Numbered from the stretch's first letter, positions 26,762 through 35,806 are shown. The stretch is DNA of 64,000 nt from DYEP01 sp040755615 (GCA_040755615.1 JBFMAL010000007.1:1-64000), one strand, 5' to 3'. Notes: a model not told the origin generated them from the sequence alone. Translations and numbers: made by a program.

Positions 26762-26771
26762 CTTCACATAA
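26752..26771. repeat. 20-bp perfect palindrome at the junction of two opposed transposon arms
   Basis: TTATGTGAAG at 26752-26761 and CTTCACATAA at 26762-26771 are exact reverse complements with no spacer. On each strand the same bases encode EASH at the start of the surviving transposase segment. Confidence 0.75.
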
Positions 26772-27340
26772 CCGGGGGACATCGAGCGCTTTTTCAAGAC
26801 GGTTCGGGAACGATTCCTTACCACGATCGGCGAACCAAACTCAATGACGACCCCAACCAGGCGTTCTGGCGGTGGCTCAAAGAGGATTACCACCGCTCAT
26901 CCACTCATCACTGTGCGTGTCGCCGCCGGACAGCTACCACTCCCAGGCGAACACTCTCAAACTGGTTTCACACCCCGAGGCTGGGACACGGCGTCCTGAA
27001 AAATGGAAACTCGCCGGATCGGTTATGCCTTCCCAACTCATCGGCCAGAGACAAACTCATCGGGACTACGATGCCCGTGAGGATCGCCGACAACGCACTG
27101 GTCAAGAGGTGCAACAACGCTTCCCAGCCTGAACTGCTCATGCTGTCGTCCCGCGAAGCTCTGAACAGCAAGGGGGCTTGGACGGTGTATAGGGCGTTCT
27201 ACTCCCTCGCACATTGGCCTTTCATCAAGGAGATCAAGGCCGCTGACATGCGGCCTCGTTCCAAGAATACCAGGCAAGGCTTGCGTACCTGCGGCACAAC
27301 AGGCGCACGGGCGGGCGCGTAACCCACACGGTTTTACATA
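26762..27340 (+). pseudogene. Transposase C-terminal half and ExeA-like ATPase start, decayed (plus arm)
   Basis: On the plus strand: GDIERFFKTVRERFLTTIGE, then DDPNQAFWRWLKEDYHRS, HSSLCVSPPDSYHSQANTLK and a degraded tail PSQLIGQRQTHRDYDARE, each in a different frame. From 27187 VYRAFYSLAHWPFIKEIKAA and then EYQARLAYLRHNRRTG resemble the opening of an ExeA-like ATPase. The order is the same as in the minus arm, but the sequences have diverged, so this is a second copy rather than a simple inversion of one. Confidence 0.65.
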
Positions 27341-27408
27341 CAGCTGGACCGGCAAATATGCAGGAAAACGCGCCAGCTGGCGCTGTTACACCGGTTGCGT
27401 CTGCGGTA

Positions 27409-27735
27409 TCACCGGGAAATGCACCCGGAAGGCTTCCCACAGGCGGGCGCCACGCACGCTGCGACCATTTCCTCGCTCACCTGGGTCTTGAGGGTCTCTG
27501 CAAATGCGAGATGGATGGAGTCAAAGCCCCGAAGACTATGCTTTTCAGATAGGTCTCCAGCAAGCAAGATGACTGCGTCTGATACCTCCATGGCAAGGTA
27601 AGTGCGCCAATCGTTCTGCAGGGCAGCCACGATTTCCCGGTAATCCTTGTCCTCCATAACACCCTGGCGCATGGCCCGCGCCACCGAAGCGCCCTCAGAA
27701 ATCCACACCGGTACAGCCGCGCGGTTTCCTACCAC
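27409..27735 (-). pseudogene. VapC-like PIN-domain toxin, N-terminally truncated
   Basis: The frame reads ASVARAMRQGVMEDKDYREI, then DAVILLAGDLSEKHSLRGFD and SIHLAFAETL. LRGFDSIHLA with the central acidic residue is the usual PIN motif of VapC RNase toxins. The N-terminal LDTSAL segment, with the first catalytic aspartate, is missing, so it should be inactive. It follows an antitoxin remnant on the same strand. Confidence 0.65.
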
Positions 27736-27912
27736 GCCACGAGAGCTACCCCGCGGCTTACCAATTCAAGAACCGCTTGCGGTTCGGCCTCGTCGAGCGG
27801 CGCCAACTTGGCGACAGGCATACGACGTTCAGTAATAACCACCTCTCCCCTCGTTTCACGCGCCTCAGATACTGGCTGAAGTGGTTCTTTACGTGTCTCA
27901 CGCCCGCTTCAT
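27729..27912 (-). pseudogene. Phd/YefM-type antitoxin remnant
   Basis: From ATG 27912 one must shift frame twice to read VKNHFSQYLRRVKRGE, then VVITERRMPVAKLAPLDEAE, ending at 27729. This is the start of a Phd-family antitoxin (KNxxSxYLxxVxxGexvvIterr.PvAkL). Its stop overlaps the toxin remnant. The pair is a dead toxin-antitoxin module. Confidence 0.65.
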
Positions 27913-27987
27913 GCTGCAACCCCCCACTAGCTACATGGCACCGCAGACCGGGCCACGTGTCAAAAAGTCGCGCGGCCTGGTTTCACA

Positions 27988-28016
27988 GGGGCCCTCTTTC
28001 ACAGAAAGAGGGCCCC
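27988..28016. repeat. 13-bp perfect inverted repeat
   Basis: GGGGCCCTCTTTC at 27988-28000 and GAAAGAGGGCCCC at 28004-28016 with a 3-base loop. There is no T run on either side, so it is not a classical terminator. It lies between toxin debris and tRNA-Leu. Confidence 0.6.
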
Positions 28017-28204
28017 GTTCGGTCTCACTGATTGCATATCCTCAGCAGCTTGCTCGCGGCACTTCCCGCCCGGTCTTTTCACGTATACTGTCGCCACCTT
28101 GCAGCCCGAACCCTGACAACCATGTGCTTTCGATTGCGGCCGCAACCGGATGGCTACTTCGCGCCCGTGATCTGTTTGTGATCTATCGGGTGCTTACTGG
28201 CATC

Positions 28205-28228
28205 AAAAAAGGCCCTCTCTCTGGGCCT
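28205..28228 (-). terminator. Terminator of the tRNA-Leu transcript
   Basis: On the minus strand AGGCCC-AGAGAGA-GGGCCT is followed by six T. It begins 11 bases after the tRNA 3' end. Confidence 0.85.
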
Positions 28229-28238
28229 CAAATAAAAA

Positions 28239-28326
28239 TGGTGCCGAAGGTGGGATTTGAACCCACACAGGCGTTTCACCTACGGCGCCCTGAACACCGC
28301 GTGTCTGCCAGTTCCACCACTTCGGC
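28239..28326 (-). tRNA. tRNA-Leu (anticodon CAG)
   Basis: 88 nt including an encoded CCA. The acceptor GCCGAAG pairs with CTTCGGC. The anticodon stem CGGTG/CGCCG closes the loop TTCAGGG, giving anticodon CAG (reads CUG). A long variable arm follows and the T-arm contains GGTTCAAATCC, as in class II leucine tRNAs. Confidence 0.95.
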
Positions 28327-28375
28327 TCCACTATCGACCATTATAATACCACATCGACGCGAGCCTTTGCAAGAG

Positions 28376-28564
28376 TTATCTCGCCAGCAAAACTAGTAAG
28401 AGGTAGATCAAACCTACCACACCTGCGAAGACTAGGAGTATCGGGAAGAATATCTGGTATGCGGCGATAGTAAACGCGAGAACGTCAGTCCAGCTGAACT
28501 GGGTTGGTTCTTCCTCGGATCCCGCATTCTTTGACGACCTGGTTCTATAAACGTAATTCCCCAT
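28376..28564 (-). CDS. 62-residue single-pass membrane protein
   Basis: It begins MGNYVYRTRSSKNAGSEEEP; the C-terminal half is hydrophobic (IAAYQIFFPILLVFAGVVGL onward) and forms one or two helices. It starts 3 bases after the stop of the hydroxyacid dehydrogenase, behind GAGGGGAT, so it is the last gene of the polA-side operon. No family is recognised. Confidence 0.6.
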   Translation of the reverse strand: MGNYVYRTRSSKNAGSEEEPTQFSWTDVLAFTIAAYQIFFPILLVFAGVVGLIYLLLVLLAR

Positions 28565-28567
28565 ATA

Positions 28568-29506
28568 TCAGTATCCCCTCTTCTTGTCGACGACGTTAAT
28601 CAACGGCTCGTTGTTTTTGTATCGCCGCAAGTTTTCGTAGAACACTTCCATCGCCTCTTCCATGTATCCTTCAAATACGCCCGCCACATGGGGAGTAATG
28701 AGCACGTTTTGAAGCTGCCACAGCGGCGAGTCAGACGGCAGAGGCTCGGTGGCAAACACGTCAAGGCAGGCACCGCGTATCTGCCCGGATCTTAGTGCCC
28801 AAAGCAATGCCTCCTGCTCCACAACGTTTCCTCTCGCGATATTAACGAGGAGGGCGTCTGGCTTCATGAGGGCAAGTTCATCCCTGCCAATATACCCTTT
28901 GGTCTCCCCGGTCAGCGGAAGACAGATCACTACGTAATCTGCTGATGGCAGGAAGTGGGACATCTCATCAGGACCATATACCCTATCGGCGTACTCTATT
29001 GGCCTCGGGGTTCTCACAGTGCCCACGACGCGCATTTCAAAGGCTCTGGCTATTTTCGCTACCTGGCTCCCGATACTGCCCAGCCCCAGCACAGCCATAG
29101 TCTTGTTCCAGAGCATACGGGACTGCTCTCGCTCCCACCTGGCCGCTTCCTTGGACAGCACATACTTGACTATGTGCTTTTCGAAGCTGAGAATCATTGC
29201 GAATACGTGCTCTGCAATGGCGCGCGCGTGCATGCCGCGTGTGTTCGTCAGTGTGATATCACTTTCAACCAGCTCAGGGAAGAGGAGCCTGTCCACGCCC
29301 GCACTGGTGACCTGGATCCACCTGAGATCCTTTGCTGCTTTCAGAAACCGGGCATCAAAGCGTCCCCCGAAAAGGATTTCTGTACCTTCCGCGTGCTCAG
29401 GCATTCTCTCGCGGTCACGTTCGATATGTATGCCGGCACCCGGGCAAATATGCAGTATCTTGTTCTTCTGTTCTTCGGTCAGCTCATGTGTAGAGAGGAT
29501 CTTCAC
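28568..29506 (-). CDS. D-2-hydroxyacid dehydrogenase
   Basis: 312 residues with the NAD motif VLGLGSIGSQVA (about 140-151). The catalytic triad of the family is present: arginine in NIARGNVVEQ, glutamate in DVFATEPLP, histidine in TPHVAGV. These enzymes interconvert 2-keto acids and D-2-hydroxy acids with NAD(P)H. The closest pattern is the GhrA/phosphoglycerate-dehydrogenase-like group; the substrate is not fixed. It lies 10 bases after the lytic transglycosylase. Confidence 0.88.
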   Translation of the reverse strand: MKILSTHELTEEQKNKILHICPGAGIHIERDRERMPEHAEGTEILFGGRFDARFLKAAKDLRWIQVTSAGVDRLLFPELVESDITLTNTRGMHARAIAEHVFAMILSFEKHIVKYVLSKEAARWEREQSRMLWNKTMAVLGLGSIGSQVAKIARAFEMRVVGTVRTPRPIEYADRVYGPDEMSHFLPSADYVVICLPLTGETKGYIGRDELALMKPDALLVNIARGNVVEQEALLWALRSGQIRGACLDVFATEPLPSDSPLWQLQNVLITPHVAGVFEGYMEEAMEVFYENLRRYKNNEPLINVVDKKRGY

Positions 29507-29516
29507 TTTCCGCCAC

Positions 29517-30071
29517 CTACCCTCTCCCTAAGTTATAAAGCAAAAGATACATCCTGTAATTCCTTTTTACTTTCTGTACGAACTCCCGCGTCTCCTTCAA
29601 GGGGATCCAGTCGACCCCCGTGCTGTCTTTACACTCGGCGAGCCATCTCTTCACACGTGTCCGGCCCCCGTTATAAGCGGCGAGCGCGTGGTCGATGTTG
29701 CCGTCGAACTCCTCCACGAGAAAACGCAAATACCATGTGCCGATGGTGATGTTTACCTCGGGTTCAAGCAGCAATTCGGCATAAAACGGGCTGACAGGCA
29801 CCTCAGAAGCCACCCAGCGCGCTGTCTCCGGCATGACCTGCATAAGACCCATGGCGCCCTTCGGTGACACTACGTCATGTCTGAAACGACTTTCCACGTT
29901 TATCACCGCGGCGACAAGCATGGGATCAATACCGTTGGCATTGCCCTGGGCAACGATGGCGTGGGAGTACTTGAGCGGGTAGAGCCACCTGAGCACAGCA
30001 ATGAATAAAAAAAGACCAGAAAGCAGGCACAATACAAGAAAAGCGGCTGCGATCCTGAATATGCGGTTCAA
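29517..30071 (-). CDS. Membrane-anchored lytic transglycosylase (SLT domain)
   Basis: 184 residues. An N-terminal signal-anchor (about 5-33) is followed by the SLT fold: DPMLVAAVINVESRFRHDVV with the catalytic glutamate, SPKGAMGLMQVMPETARWV, and LAAYNGGRTRVKRWL. It cleaves peptidoglycan glycan strands with 1,6-anhydro formation, outside the membrane. Start: TTG 30071 behind GGAGGG, overlapping the coaE stop as TTGA. A longer GTG start at 30104 would lie inside coaE without a ribosome site. Confidence 0.88.
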   Translation of the reverse strand: MNRIFRIAAAFLVLCLLSGLFLFIAVLRWLYPLKYSHAIVAQGNANGIDPMLVAAVINVESRFRHDVVSPKGAMGLMQVMPETARWVASEVPVSPFYAELLLEPEVNITIGTWYLRFLVEEFDGNIDHALAAYNGGRTRVKRWLAECKDSTGVDWIPLKETREFVQKVKRNYRMYLLLYNLGRG

Positions 30072-30688
30072 ACGAAACCCTCCGATGACTCGATCTCTCT
30101 CCACAACGCCCTGACCTGTTTCTCAGTATCCTCTCTGGTACCCGAGTTGTCAATTACCACATCCGCGTACTTTTTCTTTTCATCAAGAGGCATCTGCGCA
30201 GAAAGCCGCAAAGTGGCTTCTTTCATACTGTATCTGTCGCGCTCCAGAAGTCGCCTGATCTGGGTGTCGGAGTCAACCCATACCAGCCACACTGTGTCGA
30301 CCATGTGCGTAAGACCTGCCTCGATAAGAAGCGGCACGTCTACGACAACAACCTTTTCTCCCCGTTCGCGTGCTGCCCGGATAAGCTCAGAGACCATCGC
30401 AACAACCCTGGGGTGAACAATCCGGTTGAGCAGGGAAAGCTTGTCCGGATCAGCAAAAGCAATGGAAGCAAGACGCTTCCGATCCACGTCGCCATGGGGA
30501 GTCAGGATATGGTCGCCAAAAGCGCGTACGAGCTCGGCAAACCCTGCAGTCCCAGGTGCGATTGCGTCTTTGGCCAGCTCGTCTGCGTCAATGACGTACG
30601 CACCCAGTGATGCCAGCATCTTCGAGACGGTGCTTTTTCCGCTCGCAATTCCCCCGGTTAACCCGATAACGATCAAATCGACAAACAC
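30068..30688 (-). CDS. coaE: Dephospho-CoA kinase
   Basis: 206 residues with the P-loop GLTGGIASGKSTVSKML and the family's DADELAKDAI, VVVVDVPLLIEAGL and ADVVIDNSGT. It phosphorylates the ribose 3'-OH of dephospho-CoA, the last step of coenzyme A synthesis. The GTG at 30688 sits close to AAGGG; TTG 15 bases further (MIVIGLTGG) has better spacing and may be the true start. It follows ytaF by four bases, as in Bacillus where polA, mutM, ytaF and coaE are neighbours. Confidence 0.92.
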   Translation of the reverse strand: MFVDLIVIGLTGGIASGKSTVSKMLASLGAYVIDADELAKDAIAPGTAGFAELVRAFGDHILTPHGDVDRKRLASIAFADPDKLSLLNRIVHPRVVAMVSELIRAARERGEKVVVVDVPLLIEAGLTHMVDTVWLVWVDSDTQIRRLLERDRYSMKEATLRLSAQMPLDEKKKYADVVIDNSGTREDTEKQVRALWREIESSEGFV

Positions 30689-30692
30689 CCTT

Positions 30693-31325
30693 TCACAGAG
30701 CAGCTATTCTGAGTACCGCCAGCGCAAGAAGAATGAACCCAGGTACCATCCTGAACGTTCCGAGCACCCTACCGCTGAGCGCTTGGCCGGTGAGCTCCCC
30801 TACTCTAACGAGCAGCATCTGTCCGATTCCCACAGTCGCCGGGACCAGCACCAGGTGCGCACCGGTCAATCCCGCACCCAGGCCCGCCCCCATCGCATCT
30901 AGCGCCAGCGCGATCCCCAGGAAGAATGCTTCACCAGGGCTTATGGTACCTGAAGCATCCGAATCCGCCGCGACGGGTTCGCGCAGTATTTGCACGACCA
31001 CGCCGAGTGCAGCGAGCCTGAGGCGAAGCAGCGTTTCCTGCCTTTGCACCGCGTGCCTCTTTGCCAGGGCTTCTTTGATGCTCCATAAGCCAACCAGCAC
31101 CAGTATGGCGGCGCCTGCCAGCGCGCTGACGCGCGCACCGGCGACCCTGCAAATCAGTTCGCCAGCGGTCATAGTTGCGAGCACCCCGGCGGCCGAGACT
31201 GAGTTAATTACTAAAAGTGAAACAAGCGGGATTCTTATGTGGCGCATACCGTAGGTGGCCCCTACGACAAAACCGTCCATGCTCACCGCCAGTGCGAGCA
31301 TGAACTCAGGTAGCAGTTGCAACAT
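30693..31325 (-). CDS. ytaF: YtaF-type sporulation membrane protein (MntP-like)
   Basis: 210 residues with six helices in two repeats. The family marks are LALAVSMDGFVVGATYGMRH in the first helix and LGIALALDAMGAGLGAGLTG in the fourth, each with a membrane aspartate as in the MntP manganese exporter. The gene order with coaE and polA matches the Bacillus ytaF locus, so the sporulation-linked name is preferred over manganese efflux. No yybP-type riboswitch was seen. The ATG at 31325 is used. Confidence 0.85.
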   Translation of the reverse strand: MLQLLPEFMLALAVSMDGFVVGATYGMRHIRIPLVSLLVINSVSAAGVLATMTAGELICRVAGARVSALAGAAILVLVGLWSIKEALAKRHAVQRQETLLRLRLAALGVVVQILREPVAADSDASGTISPGEAFFLGIALALDAMGAGLGAGLTGAHLVLVPATVGIGQMLLVRVGELTGQALSGRVLGTFRMVPGFILLALAVLRIAAL

Positions 31326-31405
31326 CCTCGCCCCCAAACCTGGATTGACGATAACAATGTATTGGGAGCGAGGACGATAGGTGCCTGTCCGCTGGAAGCG
31401 CCACC

Positions 31406-33001
31406 TCAGTCAGCGGGTTCTCCTATGGAATATGTGACTTGGGCCTGCGAAGTAAGCCCGGCTGATGTGACACCGAGACCTCTGAGTTCGGGTACAACCA
31501 GATAGTAAAGGGCTCCGTGGTAGACCGGAATCCATGGCGTATCTGACAGCACCAGAGCCTCCGCCTGCCTGTAGAGCTCTTTACGCACCGCAAGATCCGC
31601 CTCCCTTTCCGCGCGTTCAATCAGTTTATCCACTTCAGCGTTGACATAGCGCAGCTCGTTAAACGGGCTCTTTGAGTGAAATGGCATCGCGACAAAAGCG
31701 TGCGGGTCGTGATAATCCCCTTCCCAGCCGAGGGAGAAGGCATGCATCTGCCTATCGTAGAGCCGCGACAGGAAATCGGACCACTCCAGCGACTCAAGTC
31801 TTATGGAAAGACCAAGGTTTTCCGAGAAGCTCCTGGCGTAGTACTCCCCAAGCAACTGCCCGACGGGAGCATCGGGGATGCAGATTACCAGTTCAGGCAT
31901 TTCCTCGGGTTTGTATCCCGCGCTGTCCAGCAGCCGCCTGGCCTCTTCCGGGTCGAAGCGTATCGCATCGTTCTCAGCTGGTCCTCCGATTCCCGGCGGG
32001 ACGTAGCCTCGGGCGGGAATGCGGGTACCCTTCCAGACCTCCTTCACTAGGGTCTCCCTATCCAGCGCGAGCGCCATCGCCCTTCGTACCAGAGGGTCAG
32101 CAAACGGCTCATACGCGCCGCCGTTGAGCCCGATGTAGAACACAGTGGGCCCGGCCACCTCAAGCAGCTGGCCTCTTAGTTCCTCCCTGTCCCGTACCCA
32201 CGGCACGAGCGACGGGGTCACATCTATCACCTGGAAAAACCCTTCCATGTACCTTGTTGCGAGCTCTATCTGATCCTCGTTGTAGTAAACCTCAAGTCTT
32301 TCGATCTCCGGGGGGCCCGGTAGGTAACCGGGAAATGCGGCAAAGCCTACCCTGCCGCTTTTCTCCCAAGCCAGGAACGAAAACGGCCCTGACCCGACAG
32401 GACGTTCCGGGTCTACGGTCTCGGGGACGATGTACGCCACCGGCTCTGCCAGTTTGGAAAGGAAATGCGCCCTGGGACCGTAAAGAGTGATGCTGATCGT
32501 TCTTGCGTCCAACACCTTGATACCCGCCACGCTCTGCACCCGACCCTGGAGGCTCTCTCTTGAGCCTACGATGTCGCTCAGGTATTTCATGGCGTCTGGC
32601 GCCCCTGTGTCTTTAAGGAGCGCCCTCGTCAGGCTTCGTTCCACATCCTTTGCAGTCAAAGGCGTGCCATCATGAAAAGTGAGGCCCTCACGAAGCACAA
32701 ACGTGTATACCTGGCCATCCTGGGATACATTCCATGATTCAGCCAGTTCGGGCACGGGGTAACCTTCAGCGCCTATGGAAACAAGCCCCGAGTAAAGGTT
32801 ATGCACAGCAAACCTCTCTGCCGAAGTGACAGCATATACCGGGTCCAGCGTGTTGATGCGCTCTGTTAAACCCACCCGCAGAACACCGGTATCAAGCCGG
32901 GAAATCCGCGCCACCTCCCCCGTGGTGCCTGAGGGAGCGCGGATGCAACCAGAAAGACCGACGGCTAAAAGCACGACAACAGCTAAGCAGACTCTCCTCA
33001 A
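31406..33001 (-). CDS. Peptide/nickel-type ABC substrate-binding lipoprotein
   Basis: 531 residues. The signal peptide ends in the lipobox VGLSGC (cysteine about 19), so it is anchored on the outer face of the membrane. The SBP_bac_5 fold is seen in INTLDPVYAVTSAERFAVHN, WNVSQDGQVYTFVLREGLTF, HDGTPLTAKDVE and ALALDRETLV. No permease or ATPase lies nearby, so it must work with a transporter elsewhere or act alone. It starts at TTG 33001, overlapping the polA stop as TTGA, with GGAGGAG upstream. Its place between polA and ytaF is unusual. Confidence 0.87.
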   Translation of the reverse strand: MRRVCLAVVVLLAVGLSGCIRAPSGTTGEVARISRLDTGVLRVGLTERINTLDPVYAVTSAERFAVHNLYSGLVSIGAEGYPVPELAESWNVSQDGQVYTFVLREGLTFHDGTPLTAKDVERSLTRALLKDTGAPDAMKYLSDIVGSRESLQGRVQSVAGIKVLDARTISITLYGPRAHFLSKLAEPVAYIVPETVDPERPVGSGPFSFLAWEKSGRVGFAAFPGYLPGPPEIERLEVYYNEDQIELATRYMEGFFQVIDVTPSLVPWVRDREELRGQLLEVAGPTVFYIGLNGGAYEPFADPLVRRAMALALDRETLVKEVWKGTRIPARGYVPPGIGGPAENDAIRFDPEEARRLLDSAGYKPEEMPELVICIPDAPVGQLLGEYYARSFSENLGLSIRLESLEWSDFLSRLYDRQMHAFSLGWEGDYHDPHAFVAMPFHSKSPFNELRYVNAEVDKLIERAEREADLAVRKELYRQAEALVLSDTPWIPVYHGALYYLVVPELRGLGVTSAGLTSQAQVTYSIGEPAD

Positions 33002-35661
33002 TGCAGCTCCTCCATATCATACCAATTGGGCCCGACCTTCAGATCCGCGCGGAGGGGTACTGCCAGTTCTGCCACCCCTTCCATTTCTGTGCGTACGAGG
33101 TCTGCGACGGTGGTCAGCTCGTCAGGCGGTAGCTCAAAGATCAACTCGTCATGCACCTGGAGCACCATGCGGGCCCGCAAGCCCTCTTCCTTTATCCTCC
33201 GGTAAATCCTCACCATCGCCATCTTGATTATATCAGCAGCGGTCCCCTGTATGGGCGTGTTCATAGCGGTTCTCTCAGCAAACCTCCTCACCGCGATATT
33301 CCCCGCGTGAAGGTCGGGCAACGGCCTTCTCCGTCCAAACAGGGTGGTGACGTAGCCGTCTCGGCGGGCCTGGCTGACCACGTTATCAATATATTGCTTC
33401 ACGCCGCAGTAGCGAGCGAAGTAGTTTTCGATATACTGCCTTGCCTCCTCCCGGGGCACGCCCAGATCACGCGAAAGTCCAAAATCACTGATCCCGTATA
33501 CTATACCAAAGTTCACCGCCTTAGCCCTGCGCCTCATCTCGCGGGTCACTTGTTCCATGCTCACGCCGAACACCTCGGAAGCGGTCCTTGTGTGAATATC
33601 TTCATTGTTCAAAAAGGAATCTACCAGCGTAGCATCGCCCGAGATGTGTGCCAGCACGCGCAGTTCGATCTGGGAGTAGTCCGCAGCCAGGAGAAGCAAC
33701 CCGCGACTGGCCCGGAATACTTTCCTGATCCGCCTGCCTAGTTCGGTCCTGATCGGTATGTTCTGCAGGTTAGGTTCAGAACTGGATATCCTCCCGGTGG
33801 AGGTCACTGTCTGATTGAAAGTGCTGTGTATGCGGCCTGTAGCGGGGTTTATCACCGCAGTCAGACCTTCCACGTAGGTGCCCAGGAGCTTGAGCACCTG
33901 CCGGTACTCGAGTATATCCCTGCAGATCTCGTGGTGCTCGGCCAGCTGCTCGAGCACCTCGGCGTCCGTTGACGGGCCTGTCTTCGTCTTCTTGACTACG
34001 GGCAAGCGAAGCCTGGTAAACAGCACCTCGGCAAGTTGTTTCGGAGAGTTGATGTTGAACTCGCCGCCTGCGAGCGTATGGATACGCGCGGCGAGGCGAT
34101 GAGCAACTGCCCTGAGCTCCTTGCCGATCTCGCGAAGCCCGTCGGGGTCCACCTCCACGCCGGTGATCTCCATCTCTGCAAGCACCCGGCACAGCGGCAT
34201 CTCAACCTCCCGGAAGAGCCCGGCAAGACCCATATCCTCAAGCCGCCGGGTGAGCACAGGAAGCAGCCTGGCCACCGCGTGAACCCTGCTTCCGAGGTAT
34301 GTGTTCAGCACGTCATCTTTGATACGGGAAAACGGTACCGCCGCCTTCCCCGTGCCGAGGATGTCCTCCGGCTCCGGAACGGAAAACTCCAGCATTTCCC
34401 TGGCCAGGTCAGCCAGCCTGTATCTGTTTCTTGTGGGATCGAGCAGGTATGCAGCAATGATGGGGTCAAACTGGATGTCCCCGGGATCAAGGCCCAGGGA
34501 TATAAGGTAACGTAGCACGTCCTTGCAGGTCCAGATATTTCTTGAAACCTCAGCCCTGAAAGCGGGACTTAATTGGTCGATCAGGGAAGCTGCCTCGTTT
34601 AATACTCCCTTGCCGCAAAAACGGGCCACGTACGTACGCGGGCCTACGGACATTGCCAACCCCGCAGGTTCACCGCCCTCCAACTCAAGAAGCAATGCGA
34701 ACGCTCCCTCAGCCTTGAGCCGCTCAAGCAGCGCGGGGACGTCGGACGTCTCAATCTTCCTGACCTCCACCTGTTCTGCGGGGGCAACGCTATCCACGGG
34801 AAGAGACTCCAACCTCCCCAGCAGGCTATAGAACTCAAGGTCCTTGAGCAGTCCAACAAGCCGAGGCGTGTCAGGTATGTTCATAGTACACGCGGTGACC
34901 TCCAGCTCAAGCGGAACATCCACTGATATTGCAGCGAGTCTCCGGCTGAGCTGTGCACTCTCCCAGTGTTCCTTCAGCAGTTGCCTGACCCGTTCTGGGG
35001 ATATCTCGTCGATATGTGCCCGAATTCCTTCAAGCGACCCGTAATCCTTTATGAGGCGCAACGCCGTCTTTTCCCCAATACCCGGCACACCAGGGATATT
35101 GTCCGACTGGTCCCCCATCAATGCCTTAACGTCCACCAGTTGAGCAGGACTTACCCCATATTCCGCTCGCACGGCGTCCTCGTCGAACTTTTTTACCTCC
35201 GAGATGCCCTTCTTCGTCAGCACAGCGAGCACCTTGCCGGATACCAGCTGCAGCACGTCCCGGTCACCGGTGAACAGCACCGCCTGCACGCCCTGATCCC
35301 CGGCCATCTTCGCCATTGTACCCACCACATCATCCGCCTCGAACCCCTCCACCTCGACAATGGGAATCCCCATGGCAGAAAGCACGTCTTTTAGAACGGG
35401 CATCTGTACCCGGAGCTCCTCGGGCATTGCTTTTCTGTGCGCCTTGTAGAGATCAAACTCTCGGTGCCTGAACGTGGGAGCGCTCTTATCAAATGCACAC
35501 GCGACGTAGTCCGGCTGCTCAGTATCAAGCACTCGAAAAAGCATTGTCAGGAACCCGTAGATGGCGCCTGTTCTCCTGCCGTCGCTCGTTGTGAGAGAAG
35601 GCAGCGCATAAAAGGCGCGGTTTGCCAGACTGTTACCGTCGATGAGCACGATTTTCTTCAC
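32998..35661 (-). CDS. polA: DNA polymerase I
   Basis: 887 residues. 1 to about 290 is the 5'-3' exonuclease (MKKIVLIDGN, FEADDVVGTMAK, GDQSDNIPGVPGIGEKTA). About 300-470 is a vestigial 3'-5' exonuclease domain. The rest is the family A polymerase (DYSQIELRVLAHISGD motif A, RRRAKAVNFGIVYGISDFGL motif B, VLQVHDELIFELP motif C). The DxE signature of the proofreading site is absent (FALLLELEGG in its place), as in many Gram-positive PolA enzymes, so proofreading is not expected. The GTG at 35661 sits six bases after GGGGAGGAG. It fills repair gaps and removes RNA primers. Confidence 0.95.
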   Translation of the reverse strand: MKKIVLIDGNSLANRAFYALPSLTTSDGRRTGAIYGFLTMLFRVLDTEQPDYVACAFDKSAPTFRHREFDLYKAHRKAMPEELRVQMPVLKDVLSAMGIPIVEVEGFEADDVVGTMAKMAGDQGVQAVLFTGDRDVLQLVSGKVLAVLTKKGISEVKKFDEDAVRAEYGVSPAQLVDVKALMGDQSDNIPGVPGIGEKTALRLIKDYGSLEGIRAHIDEISPERVRQLLKEHWESAQLSRRLAAISVDVPLELEVTACTMNIPDTPRLVGLLKDLEFYSLLGRLESLPVDSVAPAEQVEVRKIETSDVPALLERLKAEGAFALLLELEGGEPAGLAMSVGPRTYVARFCGKGVLNEAASLIDQLSPAFRAEVSRNIWTCKDVLRYLISLGLDPGDIQFDPIIAAYLLDPTRNRYRLADLAREMLEFSVPEPEDILGTGKAAVPFSRIKDDVLNTYLGSRVHAVARLLPVLTRRLEDMGLAGLFREVEMPLCRVLAEMEITGVEVDPDGLREIGKELRAVAHRLAARIHTLAGGEFNINSPKQLAEVLFTRLRLPVVKKTKTGPSTDAEVLEQLAEHHEICRDILEYRQVLKLLGTYVEGLTAVINPATGRIHSTFNQTVTSTGRISSSEPNLQNIPIRTELGRRIRKVFRASRGLLLLAADYSQIELRVLAHISGDATLVDSFLNNEDIHTRTASEVFGVSMEQVTREMRRRAKAVNFGIVYGISDFGLSRDLGVPREEARQYIENYFARYCGVKQYIDNVVSQARRDGYVTTLFGRRRPLPDLHAGNIAVRRFAERTAMNTPIQGTAADIIKMAMVRIYRRIKEEGLRARMVLQVHDELIFELPPDELTTVADLVRTEMEGVAELAVPLRADLKVGPNWYDMEELH

Positions 35662-35781
35662 CGATAGCTCCTCCCCGAGCATACTATGTTCACTTTGATT
35701 TAACTGGATACCTTCTGGGAAATGAGCCCAATGTCCTGCTTTGCAAGGGACATACAGCGCCAGTCTTCATCTGCCTCCACG

Positions 35782-35806
35782 AAAAAAGGGCCGGTTCATC
35801 CGGCCC
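35782..35806 (-). terminator. Terminator of the sigma/anti-sigma operon
   Basis: On the minus strand GGGCCGG-ATGAA-CCGGCCC is followed by six T (plus-strand A run 35782-35787). It lies 24 bases after the anti-sigma stop. Confidence 0.88.

Noticed and set aside
27988..28016. Intrinsic terminator
   Set aside because: The hairpin is perfect but no T run follows on either strand.
30693..31405. Manganese riboswitch (yybP-ykoY) before the MntP/YtaF gene
   Set aside because: I looked for the paired-loop layout in the 80-base leader and did not find it; the gene context fits ytaF.
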